From Kordiimonas aquimaris (lineage in GTDB: Bacteria; Pseudomonadota; Alphaproteobacteria; Sphingomonadales; Kordiimonadaceae), in assembly GCF_025574485.1 (NCBI RefSeq), contig NZ_JAOBPO010000003.1, positions 535,867-599,866 of the forward strand: DNA of 64,000 bases, in the 5' to 3' direction. The notes beneath the pieces were generated by a model. That model was not told the DNA's origin and made no database searches. It saw only the letters and a list, made by a program, of their open reading frames with translations. Position numbers and translations under genes: made by a program. Positions 37,758 to 45,794 of the stretch are shown one piece after another (the stretch's first letter is position 1; each line of letters starts with the position of its first letter).

Positions 37758-38039
37758 GTTAAATTGAAGACGACAGACTAAGCCCAGACCCGAGCGGGCG
37801 CAAGCTGTTTCGAATGATAAATAACGCTCCTAAAGGCTGCCGCCTTGAACAACTTTCTGTGAACAGAACAAGGCCATATTTTAGATGTTATCTGGTTAAA
37901 CCATTATAAGAAATATGCTTTCCCGTGTTTATCACAATAGTGATCTGTCGCTATGTCCAAAGTTGATGTTGTGGGCCATCAAGCCAAGGCATAGCCTATT
38001 AATGTGAGCTTATAATATTACAGTAGAGGGAGAGACATC

Positions 38040-38810
38040 ATGAACCACCAGAGTTATAACAGAGTGAAAACCGCACTTATTACCGGCGCAGCTTGCCTGA
38101 CCATGGGCTTTGCGGCAGTTGCTGATGGCCACGTTGCCAAAATCATCGAAAAACTGGACCGCCCAGAGGCAGAAGTTGCTCGCGATGCAGGGCGCAAACC
38201 TGCTGAAGTGATGGAGTTTTTGGGCGTTAAGCCCGGCATGACCATATGGGATCATGCATCATCAAGCGGATACTACAGCGCACTGTTTGCTGGCGTTGTT
38301 GGACCTGAAGGCAAGGTGTATGCACAAAACAGCGAACGTGGCTGGGAGCGCGGAAAAGCAACTCTTGAACCACGCTATGCAGCAATGCCGAATGTGGAAG
38401 CATTTGTTGGCCAGATCACTGATTTTGATGGCCCAGATGCCAGTGTAGACATGCTGTTTACCGGGTTGATCTATCACCATATGCACTATAACGAGAACAC
38501 AGGCGATGCGACACCGGATGCCTCCAAGGAATTCTATGCAAAAGCAATGTCTATGCTGAAACCTGGCGGGACTTATGTGATCATTGAACACCAAGCACCA
38601 GACGGCACACCGCGTGCTCAAAGTGCTGCATGGCACCGCGCATCACTTGCTAACGCAATAGCTGACCTAACAGCTGCAGGCTTTGAATATGTTGGAAATT
38701 CTAATGTGCTCGCTAATCCTGATGACCCGCAGAACATCCATTTCCGTGAGTTAACAAGTGGCCGTGACACAAGCCAGCGGATGGTGGCTAAATTCCGTAA
38801 GCCGCGATAA
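38040..38810 (+). CDS. Exported methyltransferase-like protein, copy 4
   Basis: 256 residues; AGGGAGAGACATC precedes the ATG. The signal peptide ends AAVADGH. Family plan: DRPEAEVARDAGRKPAEVME, motif I region IWDHASSSGYYSALF, an LIYHHMHYNENTGD segment, LKPGGTYVIIEHQAPDG, and C-terminal RMVAKFRKPR. It is closest to copy 2 (22529) and lies ~15 kb away from the other three, so the family is not simply one tandem array. The leader differs from the ordinary SAM motif at the first glycine. A hairpin terminator follows. Confidence 0.8.
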   Translation: MNHQSYNRVKTALITGAACLTMGFAAVADGHVAKIIEKLDRPEAEVARDAGRKPAEVMEFLGVKPGMTIWDHASSSGYYSALFAGVVGPEGKVYAQNSERGWERGKATLEPRYAAMPNVEAFVGQITDFDGPDASVDMLFTGLIYHHMHYNENTGDATPDASKEFYAKAMSMLKPGGTYVIIEHQAPDGTPRAQSAAWHRASLANAIADLTAAGFEYVGNSNVLANPDDPQNIHFRELTSGRDTSQRMVAKFRKPR

Positions 38811-38835
38811 GAAAACGGCTTTGAACATTCAGATC

Positions 38836-38866
38836 AAGGGCTGCAGATAGAATTCTGCGGCCCTTT
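38836..38866 (+). terminator. Hairpin terminator
   Basis: AAGGGCTGCAGA and TCTGCGGCCCTT arms, followed by a run of T, directly after the methyltransferase-like gene. Confidence 0.8.
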
Positions 38867-38877
38867 TTTTACCAATA

Positions 38878-39570
38878 TTACTGACCGCAGCGCAGGTTGG
38901 AAGGAACAGCAACATCAAGGTTTTTAGGGTTGGGTAAATTTAGGCCATTCATCAACGCCACGTAATCCTGAACATTTGATACCTGCAGGCGCGGATTATG
39001 TATCTTTTCTGCACCAATGGTGCTGCTGGTACGCCCCTTATAATCATGCCCCGGATAGACGATGGTATCATCAGGCAAGACAAGAAGCTTTTTTGTTAAG
39101 CTGTAATATTGAGCCTCTGGGTCGCCATTTTGAAAATCAGTGCGTCCAGTACCGCCAATCAATAAGGTATCACCTGTAAAAACCATTGTTTTATCTTTAT
39201 TTTCAATCATATAGCAGCAGCTTTCAGCTGTATGGCCTGGTGTTTCGATCGTTTTCAGGCGCTGGGCACCAAAATGCAGACTGTCACCATCCTTCAGCAT
39301 AATGTCTGCACATGTTACGGGCGCATGTTGTCCGATTGCCAACTGAGCGCCAAACCGTTTTTTTAAAGCAGAAGCCGCCGTTACATGGTCTGCATGAACA
39401 TGTGTTTCAATTGAATACAAAAGAGCAAGATCGTGACTATCCAGAAAACTCACATATTGATCATACTGCGTAATAACAGGATCAATAATAAGCGCTTCCT
39501 GCGCCTCGAGGTCAGCTACTATGTATGTGTAGCTATCCGTTTCAGGGTCACGCACTTGTTGAATTAGCAT
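38878..39570 (-). CDS. Persulfide dioxygenase-like MBL-fold enzyme (ETHE1 type)
   Basis: 230 residues from the ATG at 39570 (CGGAG seven bases upstream); the frame extends 21 codons further without family resemblance. Metallo-beta-lactamase motifs: THVHADHVTAAS, GHTAESCCYMIE, FTGDTLLIGGTGRTDFQ, and YPGHDYKGRTSST. The G-T-G-R-T-D-F and Y-P-G-H-D-Y segments are those of ETHE1-like persulfide dioxygenases, which bind one iron and oxidise glutathione persulfide to sulfite. No rhodanese domain is fused. It is convergent with the methyltransferase-like gene. Confidence 0.9.
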   Translation of the reverse strand: MLIQQVRDPETDSYTYIVADLEAQEALIIDPVITQYDQYVSFLDSHDLALLYSIETHVHADHVTAASALKKRFGAQLAIGQHAPVTCADIMLKDGDSLHFGAQRLKTIETPGHTAESCCYMIENKDKTMVFTGDTLLIGGTGRTDFQNGDPEAQYYSLTKKLLVLPDDTIVYPGHDYKGRTSSTIGAEKIHNPRLQVSNVQDYVALMNGLNLPNPKNLDVAVPSNLRCGQ

Positions 39571-39685
39571 GAAAAACTCCGTATACAAAAAATATGCGGA
39601 GTAAATACTATATTCAGAGATGAATGAATACAATTAAACTAGCTGTAAAGATTAATTGAGAAATTACCTAAGCACAATATAGCCT

Positions 39686-40573
39686 CTATCGCTGATTGTC
39701 CGGATACCAAATTTGGAAGTCACGGTAATCAAGCGTAAATTCTCTGCTTGTCATCACATCTGCGCCCAATATCAACAGCAATGCATCACCAGAACTCGCG
39801 TTATCGCTTACGTTTAGTTTTGATGTAACAACCTCAATATCACCTAGTGCCCAACCACCAATTTTAAAATCTGGCAACAATTGTGTGGGTATAACAGTTG
39901 TAGTGGCATTGATGCCTGTCATAACATCAGCAAAACCACCGCGCTTCTTACGGGCAGGCAAGCCCTGCTTCAACGCACTGTATGCCTTCAAATCCAGCAT
40001 TGAATGGCTAACACTGGACGCAAACAACACATCAAGCATCACACCCATGTATTCAACCTGAACAATGATGCCGCCGTACCGGTTATTGCGCCCATTGATA
40101 ATATGCCATCCTTGAGAAGCAAAATTACCAGCATGAGCGTGCAGGCCAACAATTTGCGATGCCGGATTAATATGAACCAGCTGTTCACCAAATGCATCGA
40201 AACCAATGACGCCTGCCACCGCCGACTTCTCATTAAAAATAGTGACATAGCGATCAAGAATTGGGCGATTAGCTAACGTCATCTTCGGTAAGCCACCCAT
40301 TGGAAGCTTTACCTCACCTGTAATAGAGAATTCCTCCAGAACCGATCGCCGGAAGCGCTTTATGTTTAGCGCATCTAAGTTACCGTCCCTGACCCCAATT
40401 CGCCGCGACGATGTAGCAAGCAAGTAGTTATAAACTTGGTCGCCAAAGTGAACCGGTACAAGAATTCGCCCATGTTCATCCTTCTTGTAAGTTACATCGG
40501 CAGCAAAAGCGTTTGCAAAACTCAGAACAGCAACACAAAAACCAAATACAATAATACGGAAACCTACAAACAC
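39686..40573 (-). CDS. Exported retropepsin-like protein lacking catalytic Asp
   Basis: 295 residues with a signal peptide (VLSFANAFAAD). The fold resembles two-lobed retropepsins such as the protein at 15194. The first lobe reads YNYLLATSSRRIGV where an active enzyme has D-T-G/A, and the second reads DVLFASSVSHSML. Both catalytic aspartates are therefore missing, so it is probably an inactive, ligand- or partner-binding relative. The start is a GTG placed directly after the stop codon of the sulfotransferase gene upstream, so translational coupling is likely. Confidence 0.65.
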   Translation of the reverse strand: MFVGFRIIVFGFCVAVLSFANAFAADVTYKKDEHGRILVPVHFGDQVYNYLLATSSRRIGVRDGNLDALNIKRFRRSVLEEFSITGEVKLPMGGLPKMTLANRPILDRYVTIFNEKSAVAGVIGFDAFGEQLVHINPASQIVGLHAHAGNFASQGWHIINGRNNRYGGIIVQVEYMGVMLDVLFASSVSHSMLDLKAYSALKQGLPARKKRGGFADVMTGINATTTVIPTQLLPDFKIGGWALGDIEVVTSKLNVSDNASSGDALLLILGADVMTSREFTLDYRDFQIWYPDNQR

Positions 40574-41455
40574 TTATACGGCCTTTCGCAACGCATCATA
40601 TGTTTCAAAACCAAGCTTAGGCGTGATAATTTCCGACCAACGAGCATCAAGCATATTGATCGTCTCAGCGCTAAGGCCCTGTTTGGCGCTGCCAACATGA
40701 CCGATGCTCACTTTCGTAGCGCCAACATCTTTTGGTAAGCCAAGTGCAGTGTTTCGCGCCTGCGGAACGAGATGATCATCAAACTGCGGCTCATGATCCT
40801 TCATGAACTTAAAAGAAGCCTGCTTGATCGCAATTTCCGCAGTATCCGGGCAGTTAATAAAATTTGCTATTTTACCGACCACTGACTGCAAGTCAGCTTT
40901 CATATCTTCAAAGCTGGTGACTAACACATTTTCATGGTCTTTTACTTGCCACCAACTGAGCAAATATGCCCAATAGCTACCATAAAGATAATCGCCTAGA
41001 AAAACTTCCTGAACAAACTCATCAACGGAAACCGTACCGGGTTCAATCAGCCAGCCGTTCATGAAATTATAAAACGAGAGCGCCACATCCTTAGGGTCAC
41101 GCATAACCCATATATAACGCGCACCTTTGGGCACAGTGTCATACGTGTGATGCACCTTGAAGGCGCGAAAGGCACCTTTTTGCGGCGCGTTTAAGTCAAT
41201 GCCTAAATCATATGCCATTTCTATCCACGGAACAGCCTCAGTAATTTCACCGAAGTCCATATCACCGTTTGTGCGTAAGCCGTGCACTATTTGCTGCATC
41301 CAAGTGGTGCCGCATTTAGGAAATGTAGCGATAATTACATCTGAGGGTCTTGGCACAAATGTATCGGCGTAAGCATGACCAGCCTCACTAACGAACTTTG
41401 GCCGCTTCTCAAGATATTCATCAACGCTTGTTGCACGTCTTAGTTCTTTCATCAT
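40574..41455 (-). CDS. Cytosolic-type sulfotransferase
   Basis: 293 residues, close to the length of classical PAPS-dependent sulfotransferases. The 5'-phosphosulfate loop is TFPKCGTTWMQQIV (~residue 45), the 3'-phosphate site is VMRDPKDVALSFYNF, and a late region contains HVGSAKQGLS, which corresponds to the C-terminal nucleotide-binding segment. The acceptor is unknown (hydroxyl or amine of a small molecule, steroid or glycan). It is cotranscribed with the retropepsin-like gene, which starts at its stop. Confidence 0.9.
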   Translation of the reverse strand: MMKELRRATSVDEYLEKRPKFVSEAGHAYADTFVPRPSDVIIATFPKCGTTWMQQIVHGLRTNGDMDFGEITEAVPWIEMAYDLGIDLNAPQKGAFRAFKVHHTYDTVPKGARYIWVMRDPKDVALSFYNFMNGWLIEPGTVSVDEFVQEVFLGDYLYGSYWAYLLSWWQVKDHENVLVTSFEDMKADLQSVVGKIANFINCPDTAEIAIKQASFKFMKDHEPQFDDHLVPQARNTALGLPKDVGATKVSIGHVGSAKQGLSAETINMLDARWSEIITPKLGFETYDALRKAV

Positions 41456-41462
41456 TTTTCCA

Positions 41463-41497
41463 ATAAAAAACCGCCCAGCACCAAAAGTACTGAGCGG
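41463..41497 (-). terminator. Terminator after rpsD
   Basis: On the minus strand, a CCGCTCAGTAC and GTGCTGGGCGG hairpin (with wobble pairs) is followed by TTTTTTATT. It separates rpsD from the sulfotransferase gene. Confidence 0.8.
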
Positions 41498-41545
41498 TTC
41501 TGAATTTGTCTAGCAGCCAATCCTAAACAGGATCGGCGCTGAAGA

Positions 41546-42157
41546 TTAGCGTGAGTAAAACTCGACAACCAGATTAGGTTCCATAATCACAGCGTACGGA
41601 ACTTCGTCCAGTGTTGGAACACGTACATATGTTGCCTTGAAACCATCAACGCTGATGTACTCAGGGTGTTCACGCTCTGGGCTTTGACCTGCTTCGATAA
41701 CCATTGGAATAGCACGTGATTTTTCGCGCACTTCAACAACGTCACCAGCTTTTAGTAGGCGTGAAGGAATATTACAACGCTTGCCGTTTACAAGAACGTG
41801 GCCGTGGTTCACGAACTGACGTGCACCAAATACAGTCGGTACAAACTTGGAACGGTAAACAACCGCATCCAAACGACATTCTAGAATACCGATCAAGTTT
41901 TCACCAGTATCACCTTTGCGGCGATCAGCTTCTGCATAATAACGGCGGAATTGTTTTTCAGTGATGTTACCGTAGTAACCTTTCAGTTTTTGCTTAGCGC
42001 GTAACTGAATACCAAAATCAGACAGTTTACCTTTACGGCGCTGACCATGTTGGCCTGGGCCATAGTCACGGTTATTCACTGGGGACTTGGCGCGGCCCCA
42101 AATGTTTTCGCCCATACGGCGGTCGATCTTGTATTTCGCTTGAATACGCTTGGACAT
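41546..42157 (-). CDS. rpsD: 30S ribosomal protein S4
   Basis: 203 residues. Full-length S4: [19 protein letters not shown] at the start, the S4 RNA-binding signature ([30 protein letters not shown]), and a C-terminal [10 protein letters not shown] region. S4 nucleates assembly of the 30S 5' domain. It is a single gene here rather than part of the alpha operon, which is usual in Alphaproteobacteria. AAAGGAGCG precedes the ATG, and the ~110-base leader is GC-rich and likely structured. Confidence 0.98.
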   Translation of the reverse strand: MSKRIQAKYKIDRRMGENIWGRAKSPVNNRDYGPGQHGQRRKGKLSDFGIQLRAKQKLKGYYGNITEKQFRRYYAEADRRKGDTGENLIGILECRLDAVVYRSKFVPTVFGARQFVNHGHVLVNGKRCNIPSRLLKAGDVVEVREKSRAIPMVIEAGQSPEREHPEYISVDGFKATYVRVPTLDEVPYAVIMEPNLVVEFYSR

Positions 42158-42272
42158 GCGAATCGCTCCTTTTAAGCTGGCGCCACGAGCGTGTGCGGTC
42201 CGTAGTCAGTGCACTGTGTTGCTCGCGCGGACAGAAGCGTTATTGCCCTGTCCATTCATTAATGATGCGGGA

Positions 42273-42299
42273 TTTATAGGTGCCGGATGCGAAAGTCAA
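42273..42299 (-). promoter_or_regulatory. Probable sigma-70-type promoter for rpsD
   Basis: On the minus strand, TTGACT (42299-42294) and TATAAA (42278-42273) are separated by 15 bases. This places a start site near 42266 and gives a leader of about 110 bases. Confidence 0.5.
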
Positions 42300-42357
42300 A
42301 CGAATTATGCAAGATAATCCACATTAAAACGCAGCAAACTGGGGTTTAATGAAGTTT

Positions 42358-43704
42358 TTATTGGCTTTCACTGTCAAGGGCTGCAATAGCCTGCTTAACA
42401 GTAATATTATCAGGGTTAATCAACAGCGCAGCCTCAAAGCTGCTGCGCGCGCGAACATTATCACCATTGCCGAGCAAAACCTCACCCAAAACCTGATGAA
42501 ATCTATCGTCTTTCTGGTTCAATGCCACCAAACCCTCAAGCCATGCCACGATGTTATCGTGCTCAATATGGCTTTGCCTATACAGTTCCAGATAAACCAC
42601 AAGCGCATGAAAATTATCAGGCTGTTCAACAAGCGCACTATTAAGCTCTCGCTTGGCTAATTCATAATTCCCTAGTTGCTGTGCCAACCTGCCCTCAGCA
42701 AGGTGCAATCGCGCACGCAACTTCTGACGTTCCAACCCCATTGCATTGAATGTGGCTGCTATCGCATTAATTGTTTCTGGCTTCCAGGAAGCTTCGGAAT
42801 TTTTCTGGTCTTTAGGACTCGGCGTCTCCAACTTTAAGCCATAAGCCTCGCGCAAGTACTTTATACCATCAGCAAATTCTACTGCCCGCCCATCAACAAC
42901 AGCTGTATCAATCTTGAAGCGCTCACCAGGAATGCCCGTGAAATCAAGGTGTGAGGCACGCATCGGATTCCAGCGCCCGTCTTCATATGCCGGGAATTGC
43001 CGATTGATTGAGTCTGCAATCAAAAACGCTTCATGGCTCAGACTTTGGTTTTCACTATATACTTCCATACGGGAAAGAAGTGCATCAGAGATACCTACCG
43101 CTTCAGCAAAATCAGCAACTGCGTCACCATTTTTCAAGTATCTTCTATCAAATTCGCGCACATCCATATTCTCAACACCAAATGCATTTGCAAATTTCTT
43201 CGATACGTTCGGCGCATAAAACTTGTAGTCGGCATAATTATCCTCAACAGGAATGCCAACTTTTACACGCTGTTGATACGAAGACGTTATTTGACTGAGA
43301 GGATGACGAATATAATAGATGACTTTCACTTCCTCAGCGAACTGCTTGAGGTAAGTAAAAAGCTCATGACAGGCTGCTTTGGATGTGCTCGGGAAGAACT
43401 CTGACGACAAAATCAAGTTCTCACACTTGCTTTCTCTGGCATCCTGCTCAAAACGTGTCATCTCAGCTTTGTGATATTCATCAATCACAGCACGCGTAAG
43501 CCGGCCTCTCTTTTTATGAAAAATCATTTCCTCAGGATTATCCCTGAAGCGAGAAGCCAGAAAAACATGGTTAGACGCATTTGCTGGATAGAAGAAACCG
43601 GCTTCTTTAAGATGTGCCCGGTTATTGAACAACGTATACTGAATGCTCGACGTACCCGTCTTGGGAGCACCGATATGCAAAAAGCATGTCTTGAATAAAG
43701 TCAT
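42358..43704 (-). CDS. Sulfotransferase-like protein with C-terminal TPR repeats
   Basis: 448 residues. The PAPS-binding loop HIGAPKTGTSSIQYTL opens the protein (~residue 10), and the second nucleotide site VIYYIRHPLSQITSSYQQ lies near residue 130. The sulfotransferase part runs to ~310; residues ~330-445 are TPR-like (EGRLAQQLGNYELAKRELNSAL, GDNVRARSSFEAALLINPDN). Sulfotransferase/TPR combinations are frequent in marine Alphaproteobacteria and probably act on glycans or proteins. The gene is isolated, downstream of nrtS on the same strand. Confidence 0.82.
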   Translation of the reverse strand: MTLFKTCFLHIGAPKTGTSSIQYTLFNNRAHLKEAGFFYPANASNHVFLASRFRDNPEEMIFHKKRGRLTRAVIDEYHKAEMTRFEQDARESKCENLILSSEFFPSTSKAACHELFTYLKQFAEEVKVIYYIRHPLSQITSSYQQRVKVGIPVEDNYADYKFYAPNVSKKFANAFGVENMDVREFDRRYLKNGDAVADFAEAVGISDALLSRMEVYSENQSLSHEAFLIADSINRQFPAYEDGRWNPMRASHLDFTGIPGERFKIDTAVVDGRAVEFADGIKYLREAYGLKLETPSPKDQKNSEASWKPETINAIAATFNAMGLERQKLRARLHLAEGRLAQQLGNYELAKRELNSALVEQPDNFHALVVYLELYRQSHIEHDNIVAWLEGLVALNQKDDRFHQVLGEVLLGNGDNVRARSSFEAALLINPDNITVKQAIAALDSESQ

Positions 43705-43819
43705 TCAATATATTCCGTCTTATAACCAAGTATGGACGACTGGTTAGAGTTTATAATGTCGCCATCAACGATGTCGCTAGCCAATATATTAGAAGAAATT
43801 CAGCATAAAAGGCACACAA

Positions 43820-44068
43820 TCAATCTGTATTGGGTTTGTTAAATTCCAGATACGCCATAACAGCCGAGTAACTGGAAACACAATAGGGCACCATGTAGGT
43901 TAATATAACTTTCAAAACATCAAAAGGCGCATCTCCCGAAACGGCCTCCCATTGATTGATAGTCACAAGAACGGTGCCTACAATCAACCCGACACGTGTA
44001 GCTCGACGTACAGTTGCGCGCGCAGTCAACAGCTCCCATACGGATGGATCATGATCACCTTTATCCAC
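43820..44068 (-). CDS. nrtS: NrtS-family small membrane protein (nitrate/nitrite transport)
   Basis: 82 residues with two transmembrane helices (~25-40 and 50-70). RRATRVGLIVGTVLVTINQ and LKVILTYMVPYCVSSYSAV match the NrtS family, first described as a nitrate transporter in marine cyanobacteria and found in many marine bacteria. The ATG overlaps the end of the upstream dehydrogenase gene by eight bases, although no functional link between the two is obvious. Confidence 0.8.
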   Translation of the reverse strand: MDKGDHDPSVWELLTARATVRRATRVGLIVGTVLVTINQWEAVSGDAPFDVLKVILTYMVPYCVSSYSAVMAYLEFNKPNTD

Positions 44069-44945
44069 GGAAACGCCTGATCAAGCTTGATGTGTCATTA
44101 CGATTGCCGCCCATGTTTTGGACATCGCCGTAGAATTGGTCCACCAACGCTGTCACAGGCAGTGAAACGCCGAGACTTTTTGCCTCATTTAAAACGATAT
44201 CCAAATCCTTACGCATCCAGTCGACAGCAAACCCAAAATCAAAACTACCGTCAATCATTGTGACAGCACGATTGTCCATTTGCCAGCTTTGTGCTGCTCC
44301 TTTGCTGATCACATCAACAACGGCGTTAGCGTCTAACCCTGCCTCCATCGCAAAATGGAGCGCTTCTGCTAACCCTTGCACAACTCCCGCAATGCAAATC
44401 TGGTTAACCATCTTGGTTTGCTGACCAGACCCTACTTCACCAAGCAATTTGATAGATTTTGCATATGCATTAATAATGGGTTCAACAGCATCAAAATAGC
44501 GGGGTTCACCGCCGCACATAACCGTCAAAGCACCATTAACCGCACCGGCTTCTCCACCCGAAACTGGCGCATCAACAAACCCAATGTTATGTTTTGCGGC
44601 AGCAGATGCCATGCTCCGCGCACACTCTGCAGAGGCCGTGGTATGATCAACAAAAATACTACCGCTTTTCATTGCAGCAAACGCGCCTTCATCACCGACA
44701 CAAACTTCGGCAACATCTTTGTCTGCGCCCACACAAGCAAAAACAACGTCTGCATCAGCTACTGCCCCAGCCGGCGTTGGCGCAGCAAACAATTCAACGC
44801 CATCACATTCTGAATACTGCTCAATCCACTGTTCGGCTTTAGTAATGGTTCGGTTGTAAACGCTGACATTATGTCCCGCTTGCGCCAAATGTCCCGCCAT
44901 GGGGTATCCCATGACACCCAAACCAAGAAATGCAACATTTGCCAT
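44061..44945 (-). CDS. NAD(P)-dependent beta-hydroxyacid dehydrogenase (HIBADH family)
   Basis: 294 residues from the ATG at 44945 (GGAGG seven bases upstream). Rossmann motif FLGLGVMGYPMAGHLAQAG at the start; substrate-binding VDAPVSGGEAGAVNGALTVM; catalytic-lysine segment GSGQQTKMVNQI. These match 3-hydroxyisobutyrate and related (tartronate semialdehyde, glyoxylate/succinic semialdehyde) reductases. The exact substrate cannot be told by eye. It is translationally overlapped with nrtS. Confidence 0.9.
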   Translation of the reverse strand: MANVAFLGLGVMGYPMAGHLAQAGHNVSVYNRTITKAEQWIEQYSECDGVELFAAPTPAGAVADADVVFACVGADKDVAEVCVGDEGAFAAMKSGSIFVDHTTASAECARSMASAAAKHNIGFVDAPVSGGEAGAVNGALTVMCGGEPRYFDAVEPIINAYAKSIKLLGEVGSGQQTKMVNQICIAGVVQGLAEALHFAMEAGLDANAVVDVISKGAAQSWQMDNRAVTMIDGSFDFGFAVDWMRKDLDIVLNEAKSLGVSLPVTALVDQFYGDVQNMGGNRNDTSSLIRRFRG

Positions 44946-45061
44946 AACAACCTCCACCAATTCCACGTACGCCCAAAAACATCAATAACGATTGGCTCTG
45001 ATCACTAAGCGAGGCCTGTCATCTTGTCCAGCAAGGATATGAAAAGAGTTGCAAGTAACGC

Positions 45062-45595
45062 TTAAAATTTTGCCTTTACACCAAACAAATCTTTCGCTTC
45101 CAGTTCCCAGCGTTTGTCGGCAACCACACGAAATTTCAAGCTATTTGTTTTCCACATTTCAAGTTTGGTTTGATTTTCAAACAAGAACAATTTCCCGTCT
45201 TCTACCGCAAAGGCCGATGGGTCAGCTTGCACCCGCAGGTGTTCAGCCATGGCAAAAGCACAGTGTCCTGCATATTGCGGTGCGTATTTTTTAGGGTTCT
45301 CGGCAAACCGGCTCCGGCTTTCCAATGTTACAAAGTGATAAACTTGCCCTTCATAGGTATAGCTGATCGATGTATCACCTTGCCTTGGCACGCCGCCTGC
45401 GAAATATAGTGTTGGGTCAAATCCACCCATGGCGATTTCCACAATGTCGCGGTGATTATCAGAAACCGTTTCAAAATTCACATTTTCAGCAATTAGAGCC
45501 GCATCTACACCGCTGATGTCCCGGGCTAAAGCTGGGGACATTATAGAAGTAGCAAGCCCGACCAGCGCAAAACCTTTTGCAATTTCTCTTTTCAT
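45062..45595 (-). CDS. Exported YHS-domain protein
   Basis: 177 residues with a signal peptide (TSIMSPALARD). The central region DPTLYFAGGVPRQGDTSISY, followed by YHFVTLESRSRFAENPKKYAPQYAGHCA, is the YHS-domain layout seen in many exported alphaproteobacterial proteins and may bind metal through its Cys/His. The C-terminal third repeats a beta pattern (KLFLFENQTKLEMW). The function is unknown. Confidence 0.8.
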   Translation of the reverse strand: MKREIAKGFALVGLATSIMSPALARDISGVDAALIAENVNFETVSDNHRDIVEIAMGGFDPTLYFAGGVPRQGDTSISYTYEGQVYHFVTLESRSRFAENPKKYAPQYAGHCAFAMAEHLRVQADPSAFAVEDGKLFLFENQTKLEMWKTNSLKFRVVADKRWELEAKDLFGVKAKF

Positions 45596-45794
45596 GATTC
45601 CATTCCTTTATCTGATTTAATTAAACCTTAGAGCAAGAAGCAAAGAAATGGTGTCACGTCCCATAACTAAAGGGTGACGGTGACGTTACTGACTAGACGC
45701 ATCAGTCCAGAAAAGGTATCCATCATTCAGGTTAATACTGAAAAAGCGGCTGTATTGTTGATATTGAGACAATCACGAACAAGTTAGGGATATT

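Noticed and set aside
42158-42272. S4-binding autoregulatory leader upstream of rpsD
   Set aside because: The leader is GC-rich and could fold, but no recognised S4-binding pseudoknot could be drawn by eye.
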